Source of the DNA: CAVWQV01 sp963757115
GTDB lineage: Bacteria > Pseudomonadota > Alphaproteobacteria > Acetobacterales > Acetobacteraceae
NCBI GenBank assembly: GCA_963757115.1
Contig: CAVWQV010000005.1
Coordinates: forward strand, 186,001 to 250,000
Length of the DNA stretch: 64,000 nucleotides
Direction of reading: 5' to 3'
A model generated the notes under the pieces. That model had not been told where the DNA came from, searched no databases, and worked only from the letters and a program-made list of their open reading frames with translations. Each line of letters starts with the position of its first letter. Position 1 is the stretch's first letter. The translations under genes and the position numbers were made by a program. Shown here piece after piece: positions 25,725 to 35,156 of the stretch.

Positions 25725-28070
25725 GTGCCGATCCGATTTCGCGCTGCCGCCGCCGTACTTTGCCTGCCCGCCGCGGCGCTGGCCCAGACTGCTTCGGCTC
25801 CAGCCCCGTCTCCTGCGCCCGCTGCCGCCCCTGGCACGGCGATGGAGCTGCCTCAGGTCGAAGTAATCGGCTCGACGCCGTTGCTCGGCTCCGGGATCGA
25901 TCGCGACAAGGTGCCGTCAGAGACCAGCACACTGAACAGTCGAGACATCAGGCGCGATGGCACGCCCAATTTGCTGCGGGCGTTGGAGGAGCAAACGCCG
26001 GGCGTCACGCTCGACAACGCGGCGAGCAACCCCTATCAGCCGAACCTGTTCTATCACGGGTTCCAGGCATCGCCCCTGCAAGGCAACGCCCAGGGCTTGG
26101 CGGTGTACCTGAACGGCGTGCGCTTCAACCAGGCGTTCGGCGAGACGGTGAACTGGGACTTGCTGCCCGACATCGCGATCGACCGGGTGGATGTGGTCGG
26201 AGCCAACCCCGCGTTCGGGTTGAACGCTCTGGGCGGCGCTCTGTCGGTGCGGACCAAGAACGGGTTCAATACCCAGGGTGGCGACCTCACTCTGTCCGGC
26301 GGTTCGTTCGGCAGGGTCCAAGGCGAGTTCGAATATGGACTGCAACGCGGGGACGTCGCGACCTACGTCGCCGGCACTGCGATACATGGCGAAGGTTGGC
26401 GTGACCAGCAATCGTCGGACTTGTACAACTTCTTCGGCGACGTCGGCTGGCGCGGCCAAAGTTCCGAGCTGCATCTCAACATCGTTGCCGCCGACACGAA
26501 CCTGAACGGGCCGGGCACCTCGCCAGTCGAGCTGATCGCGGTCGATCCCGCGCTGCAGTTCACCGCTCCCAACAACATATCGAACAAGTACCTGCTGATC
26601 AGCCTGAACGGCAGCGCCGAGTTGAGCGACGCGACATCCGCGCAAGGTGTCGCCTACTACGACTACTTTCGCCAGCGCGTCTTGAACGGCAACGTTTCCG
26701 CCTTCGGGGTTTGTCCCGACGGCGGCTTCCTGTGCGACGAGGCGGGCAACTTCGCGACCGACCGCGCCGGCAACCCGATCCCGGACTTCCTGAGCGGCGG
26801 CCCCTATTCGCAGCTCGACCAGCAGACCACGAACACAAACGGCTTCGGCGTCTCGGGGCAGATCACCAACAAGACGCCCGTGTTCGGCTTTGCCAATCAG
26901 CTCGTCGTGGGCGCGAGCTACGACGGCGCCCGCACCGGATTTGGGGCGGTGTCCTCCATCGGGGGATTGGCGCTCAATTCGCGCGATTTCGTCGGGCCCG
27001 GCATTCCGATCGACCAGCCGGACGGGTCGGTCGCACCCGTGCAGGTTGGCATAAGCAACAATGCCTATGGCTTCTTCCTGACCGATACGCTGGATCTGAC
27101 ACAACGGCTCTCGCTCAACGCCGGCGGTCGCTTCAACGCGGTGCAGATCAACCTCCAGGATCAGATCGGCACGGCGCTGAACGGCCAGCATGTCTATAAC
27201 CGGTTCAACCCGAATGCGGGGCTGACCTATCGCGTGGCGCCGTGGCTGACGCTCTACGGCAGCTACGCGGAATCCAATCGCGCCCCCACCGCCGCCGAGC
27301 TTTCCTGTGCGGATGCCGCAAGCCCCTGCTCGCTCGCCAACTTCTTCGTCGGCGACCCCAACCTCAAGCAGGTCGTCGGCCACACCTACGAGGCTGGGCT
27401 GCGGGGGCGCGTCAAGCCGTTCGACGGCACGGTGCTGACCTGGAACACCGGCTATTTCCACACCGACCTCGACGACGACATCCTGTTCACCAATAGCCCG
27501 ATCGTCGGCCGTGCGTTCTTCCAGAACGTCGGCTCCACCCTGCGGCAGGGCTTGGATGCGAGCGTGTCGCTCAAGGCCGACCGTTGGTTCGCGTATGTGT
27601 CGTATTCCTATATCGACGCCACGTTCCAGAGCGGGTTCATCGAATCGAGCGAGAACAACCCGGCCGCGGACGCCAACGGCAACATCACGGTGCGACCCGG
27701 AGACCGCCTGCCCGGCATCCCGCGCCACCTCGTCAAGTTCGGCGGAAGCTACCGGGTCACGGATAAGTGGACCGTAGGAGCGAGCGCCGTCGCGGCCTCC
27801 GGGCAGGTGCTGTTCGGCGACGAAGCCAACCTGACGCCGAAAACGCCCGGCTATTTCCTGCTGAACCTCAACACGAGCTACCAACTCACAGCCAACGTGC
27901 AGCTGTTCGGGGTCGTCGAGAACGCGGCGAACGCGCGCTTCTACACGTTTGGCACGTTCAGCCCGACGTCGGCGATTCCGATCGTCCAGGCGCCCGGAGC
28001 AACCAATCCCCGCAGCTACAGCCCGGGTCCCCCGGTCGGCGGACTAGTGGGCGTGCGGGCGACGTTCTGA
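25725..28070 (+). CDS. TonB-dependent outer-membrane receptor
   Basis: 781 residues. A signal peptide (MPIRFRAAAAVLCLPAAALA, cleaved after ALAQ or ALA) is followed by an Ala/Pro-rich stretch, then a TonB-box-like PQVEVIGS. The plug domain spans about residues 50-165, with LLRALEEQTPGVTLDN, VYLNGVRFNQAFGE and GGALSVRTKNGF. The rest is a beta-barrel with alternating hydrophobic strands, ending in the outer-membrane signature aromatic GLVGVRATF. The ligand is unknown; siderophore, cobalamin or carbohydrate are all possible. The divergent two-component system suggests ligand-dependent regulation. The gene is long and its frame is wholly intact, unlike many neighbours. Confidence 0.93.
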   Translation: MPIRFRAAAAVLCLPAAALAQTASAPAPSPAPAAAPGTAMELPQVEVIGSTPLLGSGIDRDKVPSETSTLNSRDIRRDGTPNLLRALEEQTPGVTLDNAASNPYQPNLFYHGFQASPLQGNAQGLAVYLNGVRFNQAFGETVNWDLLPDIAIDRVDVVGANPAFGLNALGGALSVRTKNGFNTQGGDLTLSGGSFGRVQGEFEYGLQRGDVATYVAGTAIHGEGWRDQQSSDLYNFFGDVGWRGQSSELHLNIVAADTNLNGPGTSPVELIAVDPALQFTAPNNISNKYLLISLNGSAELSDATSAQGVAYYDYFRQRVLNGNVSAFGVCPDGGFLCDEAGNFATDRAGNPIPDFLSGGPYSQLDQQTTNTNGFGVSGQITNKTPVFGFANQLVVGASYDGARTGFGAVSSIGGLALNSRDFVGPGIPIDQPDGSVAPVQVGISNNAYGFFLTDTLDLTQRLSLNAGGRFNAVQINLQDQIGTALNGQHVYNRFNPNAGLTYRVAPWLTLYGSYAESNRAPTAAELSCADAASPCSLANFFVGDPNLKQVVGHTYEAGLRGRVKPFDGTVLTWNTGYFHTDLDDDILFTNSPIVGRAFFQNVGSTLRQGLDASVSLKADRWFAYVSYSYIDATFQSGFIESSENNPAADANGNITVRPGDRLPGIPRHLVKFGGSYRVTDKWTVGASAVAASGQVLFGDEANLTPKTPGYFLLNLNTSYQLTANVQLFGVVENAANARFYTFGTFSPTSAIPIVQAPGATNPRSYSPGPPVGGLVGVRATF

Positions 28071-28090
28071 ATGCCGGGGACGCCAGTGCG

Positions 28091-29011
28091 TCAGCTTTGC
28101 ATGGACGGCGGATGCGTCGCGAGCCAATGGCGGGCGATCTCCTCGCGGCGGCAGACCCAGACGTCGTCGCGGCCGCGCACGTAGTCGAGAAAGCGCGCCA
28201 GCCCGCGCGCGCGCGCCGGGTGCCCCAGCAGCCGGGCATGCATCCCGACCGACATCATCTTTGGCGCACGAGCGCCTTCCTCGTAGAGCACGTCGAACGC
28301 GTCGGTCAGGAACGCCGCGAAATCGTTTGCGGTGCCGATGTTGCCGCGATGGAACTTCACGTCATTGGTCGATAGCGTGTACGGCACGACGAGATGCGGC
28401 CGATCCGCCACCGTCACGTAGTACGGTAGCTCGTCGTTGTAGGCATCGCTGTCATAGAGGAACCCGCCATGCTCGTGCACCAGCCGGCGGGTGTTCACGC
28501 TCGGCCCGTAGCGGCAGTACCAGCCGGCGGGCGGCGCCCCCATCGTCCGCTTGAGGCTTTCGACCGCGCGCGCGATGTGTCGCCGCTCCTCGTCCTCCGG
28601 CAACCGGAAGTGCTCCACCCAGCGCCAGCCATGGCAACAGATGTCGTGCCCGGCCTGCTTCAGCGCCGCCGCGACCAGGGGCTGTTGCTCGAGCACGAGC
28701 GCGCAGGCGAAGCCGGTAAGCGGCAACTGGCGGCTCGCGAACAGGTCGAGGACGCGCCAGATCCCGACGCGGCTGCCGTACTCGAACATCGACTCGGCCG
28801 CGAGATCGCGCTCCCCGCGCGGCACCGCCATGTCGTTCATCTCGGTGAGCGTCGCCTCCGAGAAACCGTCACCGTTGTCGAACGAGTACTCCGTTCCTTC
28901 CTCGATGTTGAGCACGAAATTGAGTGCCAACCGCGCCCCGTTCGGCCACTTGGGGTCAGGAGGAGTGCGGCCGTAGCCAATCAGGTCGCGGACGCCGTTC
29001 GCGGGATACAT
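28091..29011 (-). CDS. PuuE-type polysaccharide deacetylase family protein, allantoinase-like
   Basis: 306 residues with the NodB/polysaccharide deacetylase fold in the branch that includes PuuE, the cofactor-independent allantoinase of purine breakdown. Signatures are VRDLIGYGRTPPDPKWPNG at the N-terminus, LNFVLNIEEGTEYSFDNGDG, SRVGIWRVLDLF, GHDICCHGWRWVEHFRLPED, YDSDAYNDELPYYV and MMSVGMHARLLGHPARARG. It is the last gene of the long minus-strand amidohydrolase/transport cluster, 16 bp after a permease gene. This supports a role in hydrolysing an imported ureide or amide. Allantoinase activity itself is inference; other members deacetylate or open different amide rings. Confidence 0.85.
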   Translation of the reverse strand: MYPANGVRDLIGYGRTPPDPKWPNGARLALNFVLNIEEGTEYSFDNGDGFSEATLTEMNDMAVPRGERDLAAESMFEYGSRVGIWRVLDLFASRQLPLTGFACALVLEQQPLVAAALKQAGHDICCHGWRWVEHFRLPEDEERRHIARAVESLKRTMGAPPAGWYCRYGPSVNTRRLVHEHGGFLYDSDAYNDELPYYVTVADRPHLVVPYTLSTNDVKFHRGNIGTANDFAAFLTDAFDVLYEEGARAPKMMSVGMHARLLGHPARARGLARFLDYVRGRDDVWVCRREEIARHWLATHPPSMQS

Positions 29012-29027
29012 CGCGGTCCTCCAACTC

Positions 29028-30029
29028 CTAGAATTGCTGTTCCTCGCGCCCGCGCACGAGCTGCGAGAGCGTCACCGCCAGCACCAGCGCGCCGCCATAA
29101 AACATGTCCTGGATGAAGCTGCTGCCGCCCAGGAACACGAGGCCCGTCACGCCCACCACCAGGAAGTAAGCCGCAAGGGCCGAGCCCCAGGCGTTGAAGC
29201 GCCCCGGGGTGATGCTGGTGGAGCCGAGGAACGCTGCGGCGAACGCGGGCAGCATGTAGGAGACGCCGGAGACCGGGTCCGCCGCACCCTGCGTTCCGGC
29301 GTAGAGCACGCCGGCCACCGCGCCGAGGAAGCTCGACGCGACGAGGCAGCCCCGCCGCACGCGGTTGGTGTCGATGCCCGACAAGCGTGCCACTTCGCGG
29401 CCGCGGCCGACGAACAGGATCTGCCGTCCGATCGTGGTGTACTCGAACACGTACCAGCTGACGACGCAGAGTAGCATCGCGTAGTAGAACTCGAGCGGGA
29501 TGCCGAACAGGCGGTCGACGATGACGAGGTCCATCAGGCGGTCGGAAATACCGCTGATCGTCATGGAATCGCTGATGTAGAGCGTGAGGCCGTGTAGGAA
29601 CGTGCCGGTTCCCATGGTGACGATCAGCGAGTGGATGCGGAACACCGTGATGAAGAACGCGTTCACGCAACCGATCACGACGCCGGCGGCAAGTGCCGCC
29701 AGGACCGCCCAGCCGATCGGCCACCCGTCCTGCCCGTTCAGCAGCGCCACCATCATGGCGGACAGCGTCATCACATAGGCGATGGAAACGTCGAAATCGT
29801 TGGCCGTCAGCGGGACGATGAGGCCGAGCGTCACCACGACCAGCACCGATTGCGAGCCGAGAATGGTCGACAGGTTCGACCAGGTGAAGAAGGTCTCCGG
29901 CCGCAGTATGCTGAACACGACCACCATGACCACGGTCGCCGCGATCAGCCCGTAGCGCTCCGCCACGCCGATCCAGCGCCGCTCGCCGGCGATCGCTACG
30001 CGCGCTGGCTCGGCGACCGCTTGCGTCAT
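29028..30029 (-). CDS. RbsC-family ABC permease (second copy, no dedicated ATPase)
   Basis: 333-residue inner-membrane permease of the ribose/nucleoside-type (RbsC/XylH) family. Recognisable blocks are TWSNLSTILGSQSVLVVVTL, IVPLTANDFDVSIAYVMTLS, IHSLIVTMGTGTFLHGL, VGRGREVARLSGIDTNRVR and AAFLGSTSITPGRFNAWG. It is a close paralogue of the permease at 37408-38427: the same blocks occur in the same order, with extensive identity along the whole length. Its partner binding protein lies just upstream (30085-31179), but no ATPase gene accompanies the pair. The likely ATPase is the RbsA-like protein at 38424-40046. Confidence 0.9.
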   Translation of the reverse strand: MTQAVAEPARVAIAGERRWIGVAERYGLIAATVVMVVVFSILRPETFFTWSNLSTILGSQSVLVVVTLGLIVPLTANDFDVSIAYVMTLSAMMVALLNGQDGWPIGWAVLAALAAGVVIGCVNAFFITVFRIHSLIVTMGTGTFLHGLTLYISDSMTISGISDRLMDLVIVDRLFGIPLEFYYAMLLCVVSWYVFEYTTIGRQILFVGRGREVARLSGIDTNRVRRGCLVASSFLGAVAGVLYAGTQGAADPVSGVSYMLPAFAAAFLGSTSITPGRFNAWGSALAAYFLVVGVTGLVFLGGSSFIQDMFYGGALVLAVTLSQLVRGREEQQF

Positions 30030-30084
30030 GCGACGGGCTCGGCCGCGTCGCCGTCGCGGGCCGGTCCGCGCGGCACGCGTTCGG

Positions 30085-31179
30085 TCACTTCAGTTTCCAA
30101 AGCCGGGCGTAGCCGTCCACGTAAGCGTCGCCGTAACCTTGCGATAACTGCGGCGGCTTGCCCGCTTCGTCGGCGTTGTGGCTGTCGAAAATGTAGAACG
30201 GGATCTTCGGGTCCTTTGCCTGCGGCAGATGGCAGACGATGCGCATCTCGGCGTCGATGATGGCTTCGCCAATCCAGTCGAGGTTCTCGCCGATATCCAT
30301 CTGGACTTTGCCGTCCTGTATGAGCCCGAGCACGAACGGGGTGCCGTTAAACGCGTCGATCTTGGCGCGATCGGTGGCATTGGCCGCGATCACCGCCGGA
30401 ACCACGAACTGCGCCATGCTGTCATAGATGACGATGATGTAGTTCACCGAGGGATCACTGAGCAGCGCCGATTGCACGTTCGGTGTGATACGCGTGCCCC
30501 AATCGACCACCGGCACATTGATCACCTTGGTCTTGCAATGCTCGCAATGCTTGAGCTCGGCATCGATGCCAGCGACCATGCTGTCGGTGGACAGGGCGCC
30601 TGTCGAGATCAGCACGAGCGCGTTCATGTTGCCCTTGGTTTGCACCACCGCCCAGTCAACGAGCAGCGCGCCGGCCTTGAAGTAGTCTATCGGGATATCG
30701 GCGTCGGCGTTCTTGCGAACCTGCTCCGACTGCTCCTTACCGTTGTAGTGCGACGGTACGACCGGGATGCCGGCCGCGCGCGCCGCGCGAACCTGCGGTA
30801 CCAGTACGCGCGGGTCGGTCCCAGCCAGCAGGTCGATCAGGTTTGCCTTCTCGTTGATCGCGGCGTCCATGCCTTGGACCCACTGGGAGCTTTGTCCCTG
30901 GTTCTCCCAGGTGGTGAACTTGAAGCCCACCTTCGCCGCCGCCGCCGCCATCGCCTTCTCGATATTGGCTGTGAACGGGTTGGCAGAGGACACCGGGATG
31001 CTGAAGATGGACTTGCCCGCCATGCACGCGCGCGCGTCGAAAGCCGGGCCGGGTGCGACGAAGCTCGGCTTATCGTTGAAGGGTGCGAGCTGCGACTTGA
31101 AATAGTCGAGGCTGTCGGCCGAGGCGGAACCAAACGCCAGAGCTGTCAGCGCAAGCGCCGCGAGCACCCGTTTCAGCAT
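30085..31179 (-). CDS. Periplasmic sugar/nucleoside-type ABC binding protein (copy 2)
   Basis: 364 residues of the RbsB-like periplasmic binding protein fold. The signal peptide is LKRVLAALALTALAFGSASA. The mature part has KSIFSIPVSSANPFTANIEK, FTTWENQGQSSQWVQGMDAA, PQVRAARAAGIPVVPSHYNG and TPFVLGLIQDGKVQMDIGEN. The same landmarks occur in the protein at 40043-41164, so the two are paralogues. Distinct residues around NGKEQSEQ versus YDTNQTPDP suggest different ligands. It is 56 bp upstream of its permease and 108 bp downstream of the TauC-like gene. A strong ribosome site (GGGGTGG) precedes the ATG at 31179. Confidence 0.9.
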   Translation of the reverse strand: MLKRVLAALALTALAFGSASADSLDYFKSQLAPFNDKPSFVAPGPAFDARACMAGKSIFSIPVSSANPFTANIEKAMAAAAAKVGFKFTTWENQGQSSQWVQGMDAAINEKANLIDLLAGTDPRVLVPQVRAARAAGIPVVPSHYNGKEQSEQVRKNADADIPIDYFKAGALLVDWAVVQTKGNMNALVLISTGALSTDSMVAGIDAELKHCEHCKTKVINVPVVDWGTRITPNVQSALLSDPSVNYIIVIYDSMAQFVVPAVIAANATDRAKIDAFNGTPFVLGLIQDGKVQMDIGENLDWIGEAIIDAEMRIVCHLPQAKDPKIPFYIFDSHNADEAGKPPQLSQGYGDAYVDGYARLWKLK

Positions 31180-31287
31180 CGAACCACCCCCCTTGTTTGG
31201 TCGCGTTGAACGGCCATCAGCAATAGCCGATCAGCGACAAGCACTAAGCAACATTGCTGCCACGGCGAAAGTTTGCCAAGCCATCCA

Positions 31288-32156
31288 TCAACCGACCACG
31301 AGATCGACGCCCGATCGAGGCATCCAGGCCAGGGCGCGCCGCGCCAGCCGGTCGAACGCCGCGTAGCTTAGGCAGGCGTAGACGATGAACACGAGTGCGA
31401 CCAGGAACATGCGGTCGAGATAGCCGAACTGTTCCGAGTACACGATGATATAGCCGAGCCCTGATTGCGCTCCCAGATACTCGGCACCGAGTGCGGCAGC
31501 CCAGGCGGCGCCGAGGCTGAGCAGCACCGTCGCGCGCAACTCCGGCAGGATGGCGGGCAGGATGACCGTCCCGTAAAGCCGAAGCGCGTGACGCGCCCAG
31601 GACGCGGGCGTTGTCGAGATAGATCTGCGGCACATTGCGCACCGCGTTGACCACGCCCACGAAGAAGATCACCCCCACGCCGTAGGCAATAAACGTGATC
31701 TTGCCCACGAAATACGTGCCGAACCAAAGCTGGAACAGCGGCACCATCGCGAGCAGCGGCAGCGTGCGGACGAAGTGCATCGGCAGCGCGACCAGACGGC
31801 GGGACCAGCTCGACCATGATACCGCAAGCCCAAGGAGCAAACCTGCCGCGGCACCGACCGCGAAACCAGTGTAGAGACGGACGATGGTGTCGATCGAGTG
31901 GTCGAGCACCGCGAGCACGCCGCCCGCCAGGTTCGCGTGCGCCGCCGTTGGCGACTGCGGTCACGCCGAAGCCGCCGCGCCAATAGTCCGACAACGAGAC
32001 GAGCGTGCGGCCGAACACGACCTGCCATCCCGGCACCATCGGCTCGCCCGGCAACGCCTCGGCGCGATACAGCAGCGAGAGCACCTGCCATCCGGCCGCC
32101 ATCGCGAGCAGCACCGCGAGCGACACGCCGTGGCGGCGGAGAAAGCGGCCGATCAT
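31288..32156 (-). CDS. TauC/SsuC-type ABC permease (second subunit; two frame switches)
   Basis: Inner-membrane permease of the nitrate/sulfonate/taurine family, about 288 residues when corrected. The N-terminus (from ATG 32156, inside an ATGA overlap with the ATPase stop) reads FLRRHGVSLAVLLAMAAGWQ. A second frame then carries RTLPLLAMVPLFQLWFG and VGVIFFVGVVNAVRNVPQI. A third carries LYGTVILPAILPELRATVLL, LGAQSGLGYIIVYSEQFG and VYACLSYAAFDRLAR to the stop at 31288. The EAA-loop region spans the second switch. Switches are near 31920-31950 and 31590-31610. This importer thus has two different permease genes flanking its ATPase. Confidence 0.87.
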
Positions 32157-32959
32157 GCGCTCGCGGCAACCGATCGCTCAGCAACTGGCCGCTCGAGGCC
32201 GAGATGCGCGAGCAGGGTGTGCTTGTGGCGGACCATCTCGGGCAACAGCAGGCTGTCGGCGGTGCGCGGGCGCGCTACCCCCACAGCAAGATCATCGACC
32301 AGGCGACCGGCGTGCATGACGATGATCCGGTCGGCCAAGGTCAGCGCCTCGTCAACGTCGTGGGTCACGAACAGGACGGTGCGACGGCGGCCGTCCGCCG
32401 GCTCCACCCAAAGATCCAGCAGCACGTCATGCAGCTGGTGACGCGTGACGTAATCGAGGGCGCCGAACGGCTCGTCGAGCATCAGCACGCCACCGCCGTT
32501 GGCGAACACGGTCGCGATGGCGACCCGCCGCAGCATGCCGCCGGACAGCTCGCGCGGCCAGGCTTGTGCGACATGGCCGAGGCCCACGAGCTCCAGGTAG
32601 CGCCGTGCCACGGGCTCGCGCTCCGCACGCGGCAGGCCGCGGCATTTCAGACCGTATTCGACATTGGCCTGCACGCGCATCCAGGGGAACACGCTGTCCT
32701 TCTGGAACACCACGCCGCGGTCCGGGCCGGGGCCGTCGACCGGCTTGCCGTTCACCTCGATCGTGCCGCCCGAAGGCGGGAGGAGGCCGGATATGATCTG
32801 CAGGAGCGTGCTCTTGCCGCATCCTGATGCCCCAAGCAGGCAAACGAACTGGCCGCGAAGGATGTCGAAGGTGACGCGATCGACGGCGGCAACCTCCTGG
32901 CCGTCGGCGCGTCGGAACCGGCGCGTCAACGCATGGGCCGCAATGGCGATGTCGCTCAT
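32153..32959 (-). CDS. TauB/SsuB-type ABC transporter ATPase
   Basis: 268 residues. Walker A LLGASGCGKSTLLQIISGLL, Q-loop VVFQKDSVFPWMRV, signature RELSGGMLRRVAIATVF, Walker B GVLMLDEPFGALDYVT and switch His in LFVTHDVDEALTLADR. The signature has Met-Leu where Gln is more usual (GGM rather than GGQ/GGMQQ), a mild variant. The ATG at 32959 overlaps the stop of the upstream permease (ATGA) and its own stop overlaps the next permease start, so translation of the four-gene importer is coupled. The upstream in-frame extension belongs to the permease in another frame and is not part of this protein. Confidence 0.93.
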   Translation of the reverse strand: MSDIAIAAHALTRRFRRADGQEVAAVDRVTFDILRGQFVCLLGASGCGKSTLLQIISGLLPPSGGTIEVNGKPVDGPGPDRGVVFQKDSVFPWMRVQANVEYGLKCRGLPRAEREPVARRYLELVGLGHVAQAWPRELSGGMLRRVAIATVFANGGGVLMLDEPFGALDYVTRHQLHDVLLDLWVEPADGRRRTVLFVTHDVDEALTLADRIIVMHAGRLVDDLAVGVARPRTADSLLLPEMVRHKHTLLAHLGLERPVAERSVAASA

Positions 32960-33866
32960 GCCGCGCGAGCCCGCTGAGCAGGGCGCTCGCACGCGCCGGG
33001 TTCTGCCATCGCGTCGCGCGCGCGACGAGCCACACGGCCGCTCCGTCGCAAGCGATTGCAGTAAGGCCGAGCACGACAAGGGCGGCGAAGATGCCCTGCA
33101 CGTCCGTGGCACCGGCCAGCACCTGAATGATCTTCCCCATGCCGGACTGTGCCCCGAGCAGCTCGGTGATGCACTCGAGGCCCCACGCGCCCGCCAGCGC
33201 GATCCGGACGCCCACCGAGGATCTCCGGCAACGTGCCGGGGACCAGCACGTCCCAAAGGACGCGCACGCGTGACGCGCCGAAGGTGCGCGCCGCCTCCTC
33301 GTAGATCGGCGAGAGATTGGCGACGGCCCGCTGCGCAAATACGTAGAGCATGACGAAGACGTAGAACACGACGAGCAGCACGGCGCTGCTCCGTTCCATC
33401 CCGAACCAGATCAGAAAAAACGGTGCAAGGACCAGGATCGGGATGGTGCCCGCTGTCAGCATGAATGGATCGACGATCTGCCGCAGCAGCGTGAAGCGCG
33501 CGGTGAGCAAACCTCCCGCAATCCCGAGCGCGCTCCCCGACTGCGACAGCGACGAACACGTTGACGCCCGTGAACGCGAGGCTTTGCGCCAGGCCGGTGT
33601 CAAGCCCGTAGTACGACAGCTCCGGCGCTGCCCAGAAATCCGCCCCGATCCGCGCCGCCACGTCGCCCGGAGCCGGCAACGAGGCGACGTCGACCACCCA
33701 GGTCAGCGCCACCCAGAGCAGGAAAAGCAGCAGGACACCGACGACGCCGAGCGGGTCGACGGGCAGCCGGCGCCACCACGCACCGGCTCGCCCCAGGCCC
33801 GTCCGGCCGCGTCCGGCGGTCAGGACGTGGCTGCGGAGGCGCAGCGGAACGCGTCGAGGTAGTCAT
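32956..33866 (-). CDS. TauC/SsuC-type ABC permease (first subunit; several frame switches)
   Basis: Inner-membrane permease, about 300 residues when corrected. The ATG at 33866 overlaps the binding-protein stop (ATGA). The N-terminus MTTSTRSAAPPQP is basic and Pro-rich. The next frame has AWWRRLPVDPLGVVG and LWVALTWVVDVASLPAPGDV, a third frame ARFTLLRQIVDPFMLTAGTI, FFLIWFGMERSSAVLLVVFY and EEAARTFGASRVRVLWDVLV (the EAA loop), and a fourth frame ECITELLGAQSGMGKIIQVL. Switches are near 33800, 33570 and 33220, and perhaps another near the C-terminus, because the ATGA-coupled stop at 32956 lies in a different frame. It is paralogous to the second permease of the same importer. Confidence 0.85.
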
Positions 33867-35156
33867 GCCAGCCATAGTATTGCCTGCGCCTTCTCCAGCA
33901 GCGCCCGCTTGTCGGCCGGCAGGCTCTTGCCGTTCGCCGACGACAGCAGTGCGTCCGTCTTGGTCTTGTAGTCCATCCATCTGCCGCCAGATGGCCGCGC
34001 CCCAGATGAACTGATCGGGCGTCACCGCGTCCTTCGGGACGATGTTGTGCGCTACGTAGTCGGCGATGATTGCGGTGTAGAGATTGCGGTAGTAGCGAGC
34101 GCTTTTGGGGTCATTGTAGAACGTCTCGCCGTACTCGAACGGGGCGAAGGGGTCGAGCGAGTTGACCACGTCCGCGACCACCTTGCCGTCGAAGCTGGTC
34201 CCCGCGACGCTGTTGAGGTATGGCGCCTGAATGTCGAACAGCGACGGATCCTTCTTCATTTCGTCCATCGTTCGCCAGACCACCGAAAGGAAGCGCAACA
34301 CCGTGTTCTGGTGCGCGCGGACGAAATCGGCGTTGGCCCCCATGCCAACGATGCCGACCAGCCGCTCGACCGGCGAGTCGACGCCCGCCGGCCCGTGCTC
34401 GACCACGTCGCCGTTGTCCAGCATGTCGGTCCAGCCGGCCTGCTTCAGCAAGTAGACGATCGGCGTGCCTTCGGGGTTGATGAAGTCGATCTGCTCGGAT
34501 TTCGCCAACACGAGCGATTTGCTGTCGTCCATGATCTGCAGCTTCCAGGTGACGCCGGAAAGCTGGGACGACACTTCCTCGAAGGGACGCTGGCTGAGTT
34601 CCGGCGCGCCCACCAGGGTCTTGCCCTGCAGCGGCGCGAGTGCGGCGTGGATTGCCGCTTTGAAGTCCATCCCCGATTGCAGGTAGTCCTTGAACGATTT
34701 CAGTTTGAGCTTCGGGTTGGCCAGGATCGTCGTGCCGATCGAGTTGTTGGTGAACGCGATGCACTTGAGCAGCCGCGTCGTCTTGTAGAGCGGCAGCATC
34801 AACGGACAGTACTCGCTGATCAGGTCGAGCTGGCCGTTGAGCAGCAATGCCGTGACGTTGGTGTCCGTGACCTTGAGCCCCTCGGGCTCCGGCAGGATGG
34901 TGATGTTGACGTCCTTGAACCAGCCTTTGCGGATACCGACGATGTAGAATGTGTTGTCGGCGTAAGGACGCATCCCGAACTTCACCGCGGCGGCCGGGAT
35001 GTCCGTGCCGGGTTCGGCCGGCGCCGGCTGATAGAGATCGGGCTCGGCCGCCGTCGCCGTTCCAGCGGCGCAGAGGCCGAAAGCGAGCATCACGGCGGCG
35101 ATCAGCGCGACGAGGCCGCGCGAAGCGAGATTGGGTGACTGGCGGGTTGTTGTCAT
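33863..35156 (-). CDS. SsuA/THI5-like periplasmic binding protein (one frame switch)
   Basis: About 430 residues. The signal peptide is GLVALIAAVMLAFGLCAAG, cleaved near ATAAEP. The mature protein is of the NMT1/THI5 (nitrate/sulfonate/pyrimidine precursor) binding type: VKFGMRPYADNTFYIVGIRK, GWFKDVNITILPEP, VTALLLNGQLDLISEYCP, INPEGTPIVYLLKQAGWTDM and VGIVGMGANADFVRAHQ. Near 33972 the frame switches and the C-terminus becomes DYKTKTDALLSSANGKS and ADKRALLEKAQAILWLA, ending at 33863. The ATG at 35156 overlaps the stop of the amidohydrolase gene (ATGA), linking substrate capture directly to that enzyme. It is longer than most SsuA proteins. Confidence 0.87.

Noticed and set aside
25917..27884. 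Minus-strand open frame of 655 codons opposite the TonB receptor
   Set aside because: Shadow of the receptor gene; composition rich in Arg, Val, Gly and Ala with no motifs.
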